Under the pieces are notes generated by a model. That model did no database searches and had not been told where the DNA came from. It was given only the letters and a program-made list of their open reading frames with translations. A DNA stretch of 64,000 nt. Source: Herbidospora yilanensis. Its GTDB lineage: Bacteria > Actinomycetota > Actinomycetes > Streptosporangiales > Streptosporangiaceae. A program made the position numbers and the translations under genes. How positions within the stretch are numbered: the first letter of the stretch is position 1; each line of letters opens with the position of its first letter. Where the stretch lies: positions 124,001-188,000 of the forward strand of contig NZ_BBXE01000023.1 in NCBI RefSeq assembly GCF_001570565.1. The letters are read 5' to 3'. Below, one piece after another: positions 36,661 through 45,483 of the stretch.

Positions 36661-38631
36661 TCAGAGGAGCCCGCGCCTTTCCAGCAGCGGTTCGATGCGC
36701 GGATCGCGGCCGCGGAAGGCGCGGAAGGCCTCCATCGGGTCGGCGCTGCCGCCCTTCGACAACAGGCGAGACCGGAAGACGTCGCCGTTCTCCCTGGTCA
36801 GCCCGCCGTTCTCGGTGAACCAGTCGACCGTGTCGGCGTCGAGGACCTCGCTCCAGATGTAGGAGTAGTAGCCCGCCGCGTATCCGCTGGCCCAGATGTG
36901 CGCGAAGTAGGTGCTGCGGTAGCGCGGCGGGATCGCCGGCAGGTCGAGCCCGGCGCCGCGCAGGGCGGCCACCTCGAAGGTCTCGGCGTCGCCGCCCTCG
37001 TAGTCGGTGTGCCAGGCCCAGTCGAGGAGGGTGGCGGCCAGGTATTCGACCGTCGCGTAGCCCTGGTTGAACTTCTGGGCCTCCAGCATCCGGTCGACCA
37101 GTTCGCGGGGCATCGGCTCGCCGGTCTCGTGGTGCCTGGCGTAGTTGGCCAGGATCTCCGGGTGGGTCGCCCACATCTCGTTGACCTGGGAGGGGTACTC
37201 GACGAAGTCGCGCGGCACCGACGTGCCGGAGAAGCGGGGGAAGCGCACGTCGGAGAACAGGCCGTGGAGGGCGTGGCCGAACTCGTGGAACATCGTGTTG
37301 ACCTCGTCGAAGGTCATCAGGGTCGGTTCGCCCTTGACGATGTTGAGGTTGTTGACCACGACCGGGCGGTGGCCCGTCAGGCCCGACTGGTGGACGAGGC
37401 TGTTCATCCACGCCCCGCCGCGCTTGGACGCCCGCGCGTGGAAGTCGCCCAGGAACAGGCCCAGCGGGGAGCCGTCTTCGTTGGCGACCTCCCAGACCCG
37501 CACGTCGGGGTGGTAGCCGACGAGGTCGGGGCGCTCGGTGAACGAGAGCCCATAGAGGCGGTGGGCGGCGTGGAAGACGCCGTCGACCAGGACGCGGTTC
37601 AGCTCGAAGTAGGGACGCATCGCGGCGCTGTCGATGTTGTAGCGGGCCTGGCGCACCTTCTCGGCGTAGAACGACCAGTCCCAGGCCTCGATCGGGAAGC
37701 CGGCCTGCTCCTCCAGCGCCTCCTGCTCGCGGCGGGCGTTGGCGACGGCGGGGGTGACGAGCTTGTCGAGCATCTCGGTGACCGCGCCGGTGGTGCCGGC
37801 GGTCTGGTCGGCCAGGACGTATTCGGCGTGGTTCCGGTAGCCGAGCAGGTCGGCCCGTTCGCGGCGGAGCCGGGCGATGCGGGTGATCAGGTCGGCGTTG
37901 GCGGCGCCCCGGCCGGTGGAGGCGCGGTGGACGCGCTCGCGCAGCGACCGGTCGGTCAGCGACGACAACGCGGGCTGGCCGGTCGGGAGGACCAGGGTGA
38001 TCAGGTATCTCCCGTCGAGGCCGCGCTCGTTCGCGGTCTCGCGCAAGCCGGCGATCTCGTCGGGGGACAGGCCGTCGAGGGCCGACTCGTCGTCGACCGC
38101 GACCGCGCGCTCGTTGGTGTCGGTGAGCAGGTTCTGCTGGAAGGCGGTGGCCAGGCCGGACAACTCCTCGTTGATCGCCCGGAGCCGGGCCTGCTGCCCT
38201 TCGTCGAGCTCGGCCCCGGCGCGCACGAAGTCGGTGAGGTAGCGCTGGAGCAGCCACTGCTCCTCCGGCACATCGGTCTGGACGGCCTTGAGCCGCCCGT
38301 AGAGCGCCGCGTTGAGGTGGATGGAGTCGCCGTGGGCGGCCAGCTTCGGCGTGATCTCCTTCTGGATCTCCTGGATCCCGGGCGTGGTGTCGCTGCCCGC
38401 CTGGTTGAAGAAGACGATGGAGACCCGCTGGAGCGTCTCGCCGGCCCGTTCGAGCGCCTCGACGGTGTTGGCGAAGGTGGCGGGGGCCGGATCGCACGCG
38501 ATGGCGTCGACTTCGGCGAGGTGGTCGGCCATGCCCCGCTCGAACGCCGGAACGTAGTGCTCCTCCCTGATCTCCGCGAACGGCGGCAGCAGATAGGGGA
38601 GGTCGCTGGGCGTGAGGAACGGGTTGGTCAT
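36661..38631 (-). CDS. M3-family metallopeptidase (Dcp/oligopeptidase A-like)
   Basis: 656 residues, cytoplasmic, no signal peptide. Zinc motif FHEFGHALHG near residue 447 (HExxH plus the downstream Glu), preceded by LMTFDEVNTM and followed by PRDFVEYPSQVNEMWATHPEIL. SYIWSEVLDADTVDWF is the C-terminal family signature. It degrades short peptides. Length matches peptidyl-dipeptidase Dcp. Confidence 0.92.
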   Translation of the reverse strand: MTNPFLTPSDLPYLLPPFAEIREEHYVPAFERGMADHLAEVDAIACDPAPATFANTVEALERAGETLQRVSIVFFNQAGSDTTPGIQEIQKEITPKLAAHGDSIHLNAALYGRLKAVQTDVPEEQWLLQRYLTDFVRAGAELDEGQQARLRAINEELSGLATAFQQNLLTDTNERAVAVDDESALDGLSPDEIAGLRETANERGLDGRYLITLVLPTGQPALSSLTDRSLRERVHRASTGRGAANADLITRIARLRRERADLLGYRNHAEYVLADQTAGTTGAVTEMLDKLVTPAVANARREQEALEEQAGFPIEAWDWSFYAEKVRQARYNIDSAAMRPYFELNRVLVDGVFHAAHRLYGLSFTERPDLVGYHPDVRVWEVANEDGSPLGLFLGDFHARASKRGGAWMNSLVHQSGLTGHRPVVVNNLNIVKGEPTLMTFDEVNTMFHEFGHALHGLFSDVRFPRFSGTSVPRDFVEYPSQVNEMWATHPEILANYARHHETGEPMPRELVDRMLEAQKFNQGYATVEYLAATLLDWAWHTDYEGGDAETFEVAALRGAGLDLPAIPPRYRSTYFAHIWASGYAAGYYSYIWSEVLDADTVDWFTENGGLTRENGDVFRSRLLSKGGSADPMEAFRAFRGRDPRIEPLLERRGLL

Positions 38632-38704
38632 CGGCCGGACTCCTTCGCGAATCGGGACTTTCAGCTTGTCACACCGGTCATCGGCGAGGCGATCGGCTTT
38701 CGTT

Positions 38705-38734
38705 TTGGCAGTGGGCCCGGAGCTGGGCTATTCT
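38705..38734 (+). promoter_or_regulatory. Probable promoter of the tRNA cluster
   Basis: TTGGCA (38705-38710), 18-bp spacer, TATTCT (38729-38734). It lies 45 bp before tRNA-Gln. Confidence 0.5.
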
Positions 38735-38779
38735 TTCGGAGTCGCGAGCGGTAAGCCCCCCGGGGAACAAGTTCGCTGA

Positions 38780-38851
38780 TGGGGTATGGTGTAATTGGCA
38801 ACACGACTGATTCTGGTTCAGTTATTCTAGGTTCGAGTCCTGGTACCCCAG
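38780..38851 (+). tRNA. tRNA-Gln (CTG anticodon)
   Basis: 72 nt with a full cloverleaf: acceptor TGGGGTA/TACCCCA, anticodon loop TTCTGGT reading CAG codons, T loop GGTTCGAGTCC, discriminator G. The first pair is U1-A72, the identity element used by bacterial GatCAB on tRNA-Gln. CCA is not encoded. Confidence 0.95.
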
Positions 38852-38869
38852 CGCACGCAGTGCAGCTTT

Positions 38870-38942
38870 GCTCCCGTCGTCTAGTGGCCTAGGACGCCGC
38901 CCTCTCAAGGCGGTAACGGCGGTTCGAATCCGCTCGGGAGTA
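38870..38942 (+). tRNA. tRNA-Glu (CTC anticodon), copy 1
   Basis: 73 nt. Acceptor GCTCCCG/CGGGAGT (G1-U72 wobble), D arm TCTAGTGGCCTAGGA, anticodon stem GCCGCC around CTCTCAA, T loop GGTTCGAATCC, discriminator A. Anticodon CTC reads GAG. CCA is not encoded. Confidence 0.95.
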
Positions 38943-38973
38943 CGAGAATTTCCCCTCTCACCAGTAGTTACAT

Positions 38974-39046
38974 GGCTCCGTCGTCTAGTGGCCTAGGACG
39001 CCGCCCTCTCAAGGCGGTAGCGGCGGTTCGAATCCGCTCGGGGCTA
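38974..39046 (+). tRNA. tRNA-Glu (CTC anticodon), copy 2
   Basis: 73 nt, identical to copy 1 from position 8 to the T arm except A to G in the variable region. The acceptor differs: GGCTCCG/CGGGGCT, with paired changes that keep the stem. Same anticodon, discriminator A. Confidence 0.95.
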
Positions 39047-39051
39047 CTTTG

Positions 39052-39086
39052 AAGCGGGCTCCCTTCTCGGGAGTCCGCTTTTTTGT
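39052..39086 (+). terminator. Terminator of the tRNA cluster
   Basis: A 12-bp stem, AAGCGGGCTCCC with GGGAGTCCGCTT (one G-U pair), a 5-nt loop, then TTTTG. Confidence 0.92.
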
Positions 39087-39099
39087 TGTTCTCAGATTG

Positions 39100-39131
39100 G
39101 ATAGTGCTACTATCGATAGATGAGCTATCTA
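39100..39131. promoter_or_regulatory. Operator-like GATAG array around a start codon
   Basis: GATAGTGCTACTATC (39100-39114) is a perfect 6-3-6 palindrome. It is followed at once by GATAGATGAGCTATC (39115-39129), a 5-5-5 palindrome that contains the ATG at 39120. TACTAT within the first box could be a -10 a few bases before ATG, so the mRNA is likely leaderless and the site would repress it. Confidence 0.55.
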
Positions 39132-40055
39132 CTAGTCGACGGGCGCGAAGAGACCATCGCCGGGGCCGTGGTGCCGCACGGCGTACCGCTGATGGGCTGG
39201 GAGCGCAAGCCGCACGGGTGGTGCCGGGGAGACGCCTGCATCCCGGCGTTCCGCGCCGCCGCGGCCGAATCGGCCGAGGGTGTCGATGTGGTCAAGTTCG
39301 CCGAGCTGCTCGGACGTCCCGTGGTGGCGGGCGACGGGGTCATCGCGGTCGGCGAGCCCGCCATAACCGATCCGGGTGCGGCGCCCGATTTCACCCTCGA
39401 CGGGTTCACCCTGTCGTCGCTGCGGGGGAGGAAGGTCGTCCTGGTCTTCTGGGCGTCGTGGTGCGGGTGCCGCTACGACCTGCCGGCCTGGCTGGCGCTC
39501 GGCGCCGAGTTGCCCGTGGAGATCGTCCCGATCTCGCTCGACCGCGACCGCGCCGACGCCGCGGCCTGGCACGACGGGCCCGTCGACGCCGAGGGCGTCG
39601 TGGCCGAGTTCTACAACGTCGTCAACGTGCCGACCGTGGTCTGGATCGACGAGGACGGCCGCGTCGCCCGCCCCCAGGACACCATGACCGCGACCGACAC
39701 CTTCCGCTCCATGAACGGCCTCTCGTCGGAGGCCGCCGTCGCGGCGCTGCGCCACTGGGCGCTGACCGGCGAGTCGGGCGCCTCGGGCCGGAGCCTGCGC
39801 CGGGCCACCGACGAGGAGCGCGCCGCCCGCCTGCACGCCCGGATCGCCGCCTGGGCCTTCCGCGAGGGCCGCCCCGACCAGGCTCGGCACCATCTGGCGG
39901 CCGCCGCCGAACTGGCCCCCCACGACATCGCGATCAGGCGCGGGCTGATGCCGCTCGACGGGGTCGACCCCTTCGGTGACGCCTACTTCGCCCTCAAGGG
40001 TGAGCTGGAGGACGCGGGCATCGCGATCTACCGCCCGCTGCCCGATTGGTCGTGA
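39120..40055 (+). CDS. Thioredoxin-like (AhpC/TlpA-type) protein with CxC motif
   Basis: 311 residues. An N-terminal 85-residue region with two cysteines (HGWCRGDACIPAF) precedes a thioredoxin-like fold: APDFTLDGFTLSSLRGRKVVLVFWASWCGCRYDLPAWLAL. Redoxin enzymes normally have CxxC; here it is WCGCR. Then VVNVPTVVWIDEDGRV supplies the cis-Pro. The C-terminus (LHARIAAWAFREGRPDQARHHLAAAAELAPHD) is TPR-like. No signal peptide, so cytoplasmic. Expression is probably set by the GATAG array at its start. Confidence 0.75.
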   Translation: MSYLLVDGREETIAGAVVPHGVPLMGWERKPHGWCRGDACIPAFRAAAAESAEGVDVVKFAELLGRPVVAGDGVIAVGEPAITDPGAAPDFTLDGFTLSSLRGRKVVLVFWASWCGCRYDLPAWLALGAELPVEIVPISLDRDRADAAAWHDGPVDAEGVVAEFYNVVNVPTVVWIDEDGRVARPQDTMTATDTFRSMNGLSSEAAVAALRHWALTGESGASGRSLRRATDEERAARLHARIAAWAFREGRPDQARHHLAAAAELAPHDIAIRRGLMPLDGVDPFGDAYFALKGELEDAGIAIYRPLPDWS

Positions 40056-40096
40056 CGATTTGCCTCCGGCCACCCCTGAGTTCCAAAATTAGACTC

Positions 40097-40594
40097 ATGA
40101 CGACCACGACGCAGAGCCGGACCCACTCCTGGGCGCCACCGACGATTCCCGCCGACGTCGCCGAGATGTCGGGGCTGGAGTTCCTCCAGGCCATGCTCGA
40201 CGGGAAGATCGCGGCGCCGCCCATCGCGGGCACCCTGGGCTTCACCATGGTGAAGGTCGAGAAGGGGCTGGCCCTGTTCGAGGGCGAGACGGGGGAGCAC
40301 CAGTACAACCCGATGGGCACCGTGCACGGCGGCTACTTCGCCACCCTGCTCGACTCGGCCCTCGGGTGCGCGATCATGACGGCCCTGCCGGCCGGGCGGG
40401 CGTACACGACCGTGCAGCTCAACGTCAACATGATCAGGCCCGCGTTCGCGCACACCGGCCCGCTGCGCTGCGAGGCGAAGACCCTGCACGTCGGCCGGAC
40501 CACCGCCACCGCGGAAGGGTCGCTCGTGGGCGTGAACGACGGCAAGCTCTACGCCCACGGCACGACGACCTGCGCGGTCTTCCCCCTCAGATAG
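40097..40594 (+). CDS. PaaI-type hotdog thioesterase
   Basis: 165 residues from ATG 40097, with TAGACT six bases upstream suggesting a leaderless mRNA. The hotdog signature MGTVHGGYFATLLDSALGCAI and YTTVQLNVNMIRPAFA place it in the 4HBT/PaaI family that hydrolyses acyl-CoA or aryl-CoA esters. The substrate is unknown. It ends one base from the stop of the convergent gene. Confidence 0.85.
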   Translation: MTTTTQSRTHSWAPPTIPADVAEMSGLEFLQAMLDGKIAAPPIAGTLGFTMVKVEKGLALFEGETGEHQYNPMGTVHGGYFATLLDSALGCAIMTALPAGRAYTTVQLNVNMIRPAFAHTGPLRCEAKTLHVGRTTATAEGSLVGVNDGKLYAHGTTTCAVFPLR

Positions 40595-40595
40595 G

Positions 40596-42287
40596 TCAGC
40601 CGCCCGACCGGGCCTTGAACAGGGCGCGCTTGGCGGCCTTGCCGACGTTGCGGTCGGGGTGGGCCTCGGCGATCGCCTCAAGGAGTTCGTCGAGGTGAGG
40701 GTGGCGGACCTTCCAGATCACGTCGAGCAGGCTGATCAGGTCGGTCGCCGGGCCGATGTCCTCCAGGCTGCTGACGAACTCGGCGCGGCCCAGGCCCGCC
40801 GAGATGGTCCACATGTCGAGGATCAGCCAGTGGGTGTCGGCCTGGGTCGGCTCGGGCGCGCCCTCGACCTCAAGCTGGGTGAGGTGGGTCGCGGCGTAGG
40901 AGCGCAGCGACTCCTCGGCCAGGGCCTTCTTCCAGGCCGGGATCGCCACCTCGCCGAGCTGACCGACCAGGGAGGCGGCCTGGACGCGGACGAGCGCGTC
41001 GGACTCGTCTTCCACGGCGGCGCCGAGCAGTTCCTCGGCGGCCTGGGCCGGCTCGCGCAGGCGCATCCAGGCGGCGAACTCGGCGTCGGCCTCCTCTTCG
41101 GACATGTCGGCGCTCAGCGACAGCAGGTCGTGGGCGGTCATGGCGTCGATCGCCGGGCGGGCGTCGATGTCGAGGTCGGCCTCGTCGACCAGGTGGACGA
41201 CGCCCTCGGTGCCCAGGGAGGTCAGCCTGACCGTCTGGCCGTCGACCTCGGCCATGCCGTAGCCGGTCAGCCAGTCGAGGACGGGGACCAGCGGGTCGCC
41301 GGCCGCCTCCCACGCGGCGTCGCCCAGGTCGTCGTAGTCGCGGACCGCCTCGGCCAGCTCCTCGCGCAGCTCGTCGAGCGCCTTCTGGCCGCCGCTCAGC
41401 AGGACGCGGACCAGGGTCTCGCGGGTCAGGCCCGACAGGGCCAGGGTCAGGTCGTCGTCGTCGAGCTCGGGGTCGCCGTAGTCGACCGAGCCGAGACCGA
41501 GCATCCAGGCGTCGAGGACGTCTTCGTCGTCGTCGAACGGCCAGGCGGCGGTGTCGGAGTCGATGCTGACGGTGTCGTCACCCGAGGGGGTGACGAACTC
41601 CAGGTCGATCGCCAGGTTCCACAGGTTCCACAACTTCTGCGGGCCGGCCAGCCCCAGGGCCGTCACGGCCTCGTCGACCTCGGCGTCGGTCAGCAGCGTC
41701 GACTGGCCGACCTTGCGGTCGGTGCCGATCCAGACCGACAGGTCGCGCGCGGCGGCGATCAGCGGCACCCGGCGGGCGTCGGCGGCCAGCTCGGCGTCGG
41801 GACGCAGCCGCAGGGTCGGCAGCTCGGCGAGCTCGTCGGCGAAGGGCTCGAAGTCGCCGAGGCCCTCGTCCTCCTCGCCGTCTTCCTCGTCGTCCCAGTC
41901 GGTCTCGCCGATGGCGTCCTCCATGCGGTCGACGAAGTCGTCCTCAAGCGCGTCGAGCTCGTTGAGCAGCAGCTCCAGGCGGTCGGAGGCGGCCGTCAGG
42001 CGGCCGGTCTCGTCGAGGAAGGTCAGGTAGGACCGCAACGACGGCACCATCGCGTCGGCGGCGGCGTCGGGGTCTTCGACCACCTGTGGCAGACGATCGA
42101 GCATGAGGGGGCGCAGATCGTCGCGGCGCCAGTGGCCCACGTCGGAACGCTGGCTCAGGCGGTGCCACAACGCGGCCGAGCCGACCAGGTCGGGGTCGCT
42201 TTCGGGGGCGTGGACGGGCACCCAGAGAAGGAACTCCTGGAGCAGTGGACGCAGTTCAGCCGCAGCTGCCTCAATGCGATCTGTCAC
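40596..42287 (-). CDS. Large acidic protein of unknown function
   Basis: 563 residues, very rich in Asp/Glu, with a stretch DWDDEEDGEEDEGLGDFEPF near residue 130 and no membrane segments. The N-terminal half has helices (LPLLQEFLLWVP-like). The C-terminal 120 residues, SDALVRVQAASLVGQLGEVAIPAWKKALAEE to EAHPDRNVGKAAKRALFKA, look like HEAT-type helical repeats. Found at this place in related actinobacteria as far as I recall, but I know no function. Confidence 0.6.
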   Translation of the reverse strand: MTDRIEAAAAELRPLLQEFLLWVPVHAPESDPDLVGSAALWHRLSQRSDVGHWRRDDLRPLMLDRLPQVVEDPDAAADAMVPSLRSYLTFLDETGRLTAASDRLELLLNELDALEDDFVDRMEDAIGETDWDDEEDGEEDEGLGDFEPFADELAELPTLRLRPDAELAADARRVPLIAAARDLSVWIGTDRKVGQSTLLTDAEVDEAVTALGLAGPQKLWNLWNLAIDLEFVTPSGDDTVSIDSDTAAWPFDDDEDVLDAWMLGLGSVDYGDPELDDDDLTLALSGLTRETLVRVLLSGGQKALDELREELAEAVRDYDDLGDAAWEAAGDPLVPVLDWLTGYGMAEVDGQTVRLTSLGTEGVVHLVDEADLDIDARPAIDAMTAHDLLSLSADMSEEEADAEFAAWMRLREPAQAAEELLGAAVEDESDALVRVQAASLVGQLGEVAIPAWKKALAEESLRSYAATHLTQLEVEGAPEPTQADTHWLILDMWTISAGLGRAEFVSSLEDIGPATDLISLLDVIWKVRHPHLDELLEAIAEAHPDRNVGKAAKRALFKARSGG

Positions 42288-42350
42288 CCCGCCAGCCTAG
42301 GGCCAACGGGCGGAGCCATCTAACCGGTTGGCCCTTGTTGCGAACCCCGT

Positions 42351-43079
42351 TCAGGACCCGTTCGCACCGGCCCTGCGCATCGCCTCGGTGATGCGGTCGG
42401 CGGCGCTCACGACGGGCGCGGCGTGGAGGCGGCCGGGGGTGCGGGTGAGGCGCTCTATGGGGCCGGAGACCGACACGGCGGCGATCACCTTGCCGCCCAC
42501 GCCCCGGATGGGCGCCGAGACCGAGGCGACCCCCTGCTCGCGCTCGCCGACGCTGTGGGCCCAGCCGCGCCGGCGGACGCTGGCCAGGGTCGCGGCGGTG
42601 AACTTGGCGCCGCGCAGACCCCGGTGCAGCCGGTCGGGCTCCTCCCAGGCCAGCAGGATCTGGGCGGCCGACCCGGCGCTCATCGGCAGCGCCGACCCGA
42701 CGGGAACGGTGTCGCGCAGGCCGCTGGCGCGTTCCGCCGCCGCGACGCACACCCGTTCGTCGCCCTGGCGGCGGTAGAGCTGGGCGCTCTCGCCGGTGAG
42801 GTCGCGCAACTGGGTCAGGACGGGACCCGCGACCGCGAGCAGGCGGTCTTCGCCCGCCGCGGTGGACAACTCGGACAGACGCGGGCCCAATATGAAGCGG
42901 CCCTGCGTGTCGCGGGACACGATCCGGTGATGCTCCAGGGCCACCGCCAGGCGGTGGGCGGTGGGTCGGGCCAACCCGGTGGCCTGGACCAACTGCGCGA
43001 GCGACGCCGGTCCGGCCTCCAGGGCGTTGAGCACGAGGACGGCCTTGTCGAGAACGCCGACTCCGCTAGAGTTGTCCAT
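42351..43079 (-). CDS. ndgR: IclR-family regulator NdgR
   Basis: 242 residues. Winged helix-turn-helix VGVLDKAVLVLNALEAGPASLAQLVQATGLARPTAHRLAVAL, then an IclR effector domain with GESAQLYRRQGDERVCVAAAERASGLRDTVPVG and SVSAPIRGVGGKVIAAVSVSGPIERL. Divergent from leuC exactly as NdgR/AreB in Streptomyces, which controls leuCD and other amino-acid genes. CAGTAT lies six bases before its ATG, so it is probably leaderless. Confidence 0.92.
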   Translation of the reverse strand: MDNSSGVGVLDKAVLVLNALEAGPASLAQLVQATGLARPTAHRLAVALEHHRIVSRDTQGRFILGPRLSELSTAAGEDRLLAVAGPVLTQLRDLTGESAQLYRRQGDERVCVAAAERASGLRDTVPVGSALPMSAGSAAQILLAWEEPDRLHRGLRGAKFTAATLASVRRRGWAHSVGEREQGVASVSAPIRGVGGKVIAAVSVSGPIERLTRTPGRLHAAPVVSAADRITEAMRRAGANGS

Positions 43080-43182
43080 ACCCCGATACTGCCGTCTCGC
43101 TATCCGAGATGCAACCGAAGCAGTGGCGGTTAGAAGATACAGTGTCCATATCCCGATATTTCAGTCTCATGATGAGAGACGG
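43071..43182. promoter_or_regulatory. ndgR-leuC control region with two repeats 70 bp apart
   Basis: TGTCCATACCCCGATACTGC at 43073 recurs as TGTCCATATCCCGATATTTC at 43143, exactly 70 bp on; 22 of the first 26 positions agree. Each copy leads into an inverted GTCTC/GAGA pair (CGTCTCGCTATCCGAGATG; AGTCTCATGATGAGAGAC). These are good candidates for NdgR operators. Copy 1 includes the ndgR start codon and -10. Confidence 0.55.
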
Positions 43183-43211
43183 GACGATAACGCGAGGAGG
43201 CGTTGGAGACC

Positions 43212-44600
43212 ATGGGACGCACACTGGCCGAGAAAGTATGGGAGCAGCACGTCGTCAGGCGCGCCGACGGTGAGCCCGACCTGCTCTTCATCGACCTCCA
43301 CCTCATCCACGAGGTGACCAGCCCGCAGGCGTTCGACGGGCTCCGCATGGCCGGGCGGCCGGTGCGCCGCCCCGAGCTGACCATCGCCACCGAAGACCAC
43401 AACGTGCCGACGGTCCGCGGCCCGATCGCCGACCCGGTGTCCCGCACCCAGGTCGAGACGCTGCGCAAGAACGCCGCCGAGTTCGGCATCCGGCTCCACC
43501 CGATGGGCGACGCCGGCCAGGGCGTGGTGCACATCATCGGCCCGCAGTTCGGGCTCACCCAGCCGGGCATGACGATCGTCTGCGGCGACAGCCACACGTC
43601 CACCCACGGCGCCTTCGGCGGCATCGCGTTCGGCATCGGCACCTCAGAGGTGGAGCACGTGCTGGCCACGCAGACGCTGCCGGCTTACCGGCCGAAGACG
43701 ATGGCGATCGAGGTCAAGGGCGCGCTGCCGTTCGGCGTCACGGCCAAGGACCTGATCCTGGCGATCATCGCCGAGATCGGCACCGGCGGCGGCCAGGGCT
43801 ACATCGTCGAATACCGGGGCGAGGCGATCCGGAACCTCTCGATGGAGGGCCGGATGACGGTCTGCAACATGTCCATCGAGGCGGGCGCCCGCGCGGGCAT
43901 GATCGCCCCCGACGAGACGACCTTCGCCTACCTGAAGGGCCGTCCCCACGCCCCCGAGGGCGAGGCGTGGGACACCGCGGTCGAATACTGGAAGACGCTG
44001 CGCACCGACGACGACGCCGTCTTCGACAAGGTCGTGGAGATCGACGCCGCGACGCTCACCCCGTTCGTCACATGGGGCACCAACCCGGGCCAGGGTGCGC
44101 CGCTGAGCTCGGTCGTCCCGGCTCCCGAGCAGTTCGGCGACCCGATCGAGCGGTCGGCCGCCGAGCGGGCGCTGGAGTACATGGGGCTGACCGCCGGCAC
44201 CCGGCTCACCGACGTCGAGGTCGACACGGTGTTCGTCGGCTCGTGCACCAACGGCCGGATCGAAGACCTGCGGGCCGCCGCCGAGATCCTCCAGGGCCGC
44301 CAGGTCCGCACCCGCACGCTGATCGTGCCGGGCTCGATGATGGTCAAGCTCCAGGCCGAGACCGAAGGGCTCCACGAGGTGTTCAAGGCCGCCGGGGCCG
44401 AGTGGCGGGAGGCCGGGTGCTCGATGTGCCTGGGCATGAACCCCGACACCCTCGCGCCGGGGGAGCGCAGCGCCTCCACGTCCAACCGCAACTTCGAGGG
44501 CCGGCAGGGCAAGGGTGGCCGCACCCACCTGGTGTCGCCGCAGGTCGCCGCGGCGACCGCCGTCACCGGCAAGCTGACCGCCCCCGCCGACCTCGTCTGA
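43212..44600 (+). CDS. leuC: 3-isopropylmalate dehydratase large subunit
   Basis: 462 residues from ATG 43212, with GAGGAGG at 43194-43200; a TTG at 43203 is too close to that site. A [4Fe-4S] enzyme of leucine synthesis: cluster cysteines in VGSCTNGR and [12 protein letters not shown], and substrate motifs [21 protein letters not shown] and [21 protein letters not shown]. leuD follows after 14 bp. Confidence 0.96.
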   Translation: MGRTLAEKVWEQHVVRRADGEPDLLFIDLHLIHEVTSPQAFDGLRMAGRPVRRPELTIATEDHNVPTVRGPIADPVSRTQVETLRKNAAEFGIRLHPMGDAGQGVVHIIGPQFGLTQPGMTIVCGDSHTSTHGAFGGIAFGIGTSEVEHVLATQTLPAYRPKTMAIEVKGALPFGVTAKDLILAIIAEIGTGGGQGYIVEYRGEAIRNLSMEGRMTVCNMSIEAGARAGMIAPDETTFAYLKGRPHAPEGEAWDTAVEYWKTLRTDDDAVFDKVVEIDAATLTPFVTWGTNPGQGAPLSSVVPAPEQFGDPIERSAAERALEYMGLTAGTRLTDVEVDTVFVGSCTNGRIEDLRAAAEILQGRQVRTRTLIVPGSMMVKLQAETEGLHEVFKAAGAEWREAGCSMCLGMNPDTLAPGERSASTSNRNFEGRQGKGGRTHLVSPQVAAATAVTGKLTAPADLV

Positions 44601-44614
44601 TCCGGAGACCTCTG

Positions 44615-45202
44615 ATGGACGCCTTCGTCACCCACACCGGCACCGCCGTCCCGCTGCGGCGCAGCAACGTCGACACCGACCAGATCATCCCGGCCGTCTG
44701 GCTCAAGCAGGTCAGCCGCACCGGCTTCGAGAAGGGCCTGTTCGCCGCCTGGCGCGAAGACCCCTCGTTCGTGCTGAACGACCCGGCCTACGCCGGCGCC
44801 TCGATCCTGGTCTCCGGGCCCGACTTCGGCACCGGCTCCTCCCGCGAGCACGCCGTCTGGGCCCTGCAGCAGTACGGCTTCCGCGTCGTCGTCGCCGCCC
44901 GCTTCGGCGACATCTTCCGCAACAACTCCACCAAGATGGGCCTGCTCCCGGTGGTCCTGTCGCCCGAGGCGGTCGAGACGCTCCAGAAGGCCGTCGAGGC
45001 CGACCCCACGACCGAGATCACCGTCGACCTGGCCGAGCGCCAGGTGCGGGCGGCCGGCGAGACGTGGTCGTTCGAGATCGACGACTACACCCGCTGGCGG
45101 CTGATGGAGGGCCTCGACGACATCGGCCTGACCCTCCGGCACGCCGACGCCATCGCGGCGTACGAGAGCGAGCGGCAGCCGTGGCTGCCGAAGACGGCCT
45201 GA
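44615..45202 (+). CDS. leuD: 3-isopropylmalate dehydratase small subunit
   Basis: 195 residues from ATG 44615. Markers: [55 protein letters not shown]. Pairs with LeuC to isomerise 2-isopropylmalate to 3-isopropylmalate. Its last 22 bp overlap the next small gene. Confidence 0.96.
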   Translation: MDAFVTHTGTAVPLRRSNVDTDQIIPAVWLKQVSRTGFEKGLFAAWREDPSFVLNDPAYAGASILVSGPDFGTGSSREHAVWALQQYGFRVVVAARFGDIFRNNSTKMGLLPVVLSPEAVETLQKAVEADPTTEITVDLAERQVRAAGETWSFEIDDYTRWRLMEGLDDIGLTLRHADAIAAYESERQPWLPKTA

Positions 45203-45423
45203 CCGGCCCCGAAGAAGAACTGGCGCGGCGGCTGCGCGACGCGCAGCGCCGCGTTCGGGACCTACCCTTGACAGGGGAGGAGCGGGAACGTGTCGCTCGG
45301 AGGCTGCTCGCGATCTGTGATGCGGCAAAGCGCGACATTCCCCACGCAACCACCCGGCTGGAGGGCTTCATCGCCTTCCTGGACGGCGAATTCGACACGC
45401 CGAGTGGCGGTGAATTCACGTAA
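45181..45423 (+). CDS. Small hypothetical protein between leuD and HU
   Basis: 80 residues from GTG 45181, overlapping leuD. Largely helical and charged: [42 protein letters not shown], then [20 protein letters not shown]-ending codons continue through the frame, which supports a real gene. I do not recognise the family. The HU promoter lies just after it. Confidence 0.6.
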   Translation: MAAEDGLTGPEEELARRLRDAQRRVRDLPLTGEERERVARRLLAICDAAKRDIPHATTRLEGFIAFLDGEFDTPSGGEFT

Positions 45424-45428
45424 GGTGA

Positions 45429-45457
45429 TTGAGTCGCGCGCGTTCCTCCCCTACTTT
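45429..45457 (+). promoter_or_regulatory. Probable HU promoter
   Basis: TTGAGT (45429-45434), 17-bp spacer, TACTTT (45452-45457), followed by a GGGGGAGG ribosome-binding site before ATG 45484. Confidence 0.55.
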
Positions 45458-45483
45458 CAAAGCGCGTAAGGGGGAGGAACCAC

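Noticed and set aside
36898-38754. 618-codon plus-strand frame opposite the M3 peptidase
   Set aside because: Antisense artefact; no motifs, while the minus strand has HExxH and full-length homology.
38974-39046. Second tRNA-Glu as an integration-generated partial duplicate
   Set aside because: It is complete, with compensatory acceptor changes and its own terminator, and no mobile genes adjoin it.
40659-42323. 554-codon plus-strand frame opposite the acidic protein
   Set aside because: Gly/Val/Gln-rich antisense shadow; the minus frame has coherent helical sequence and better codon bias.
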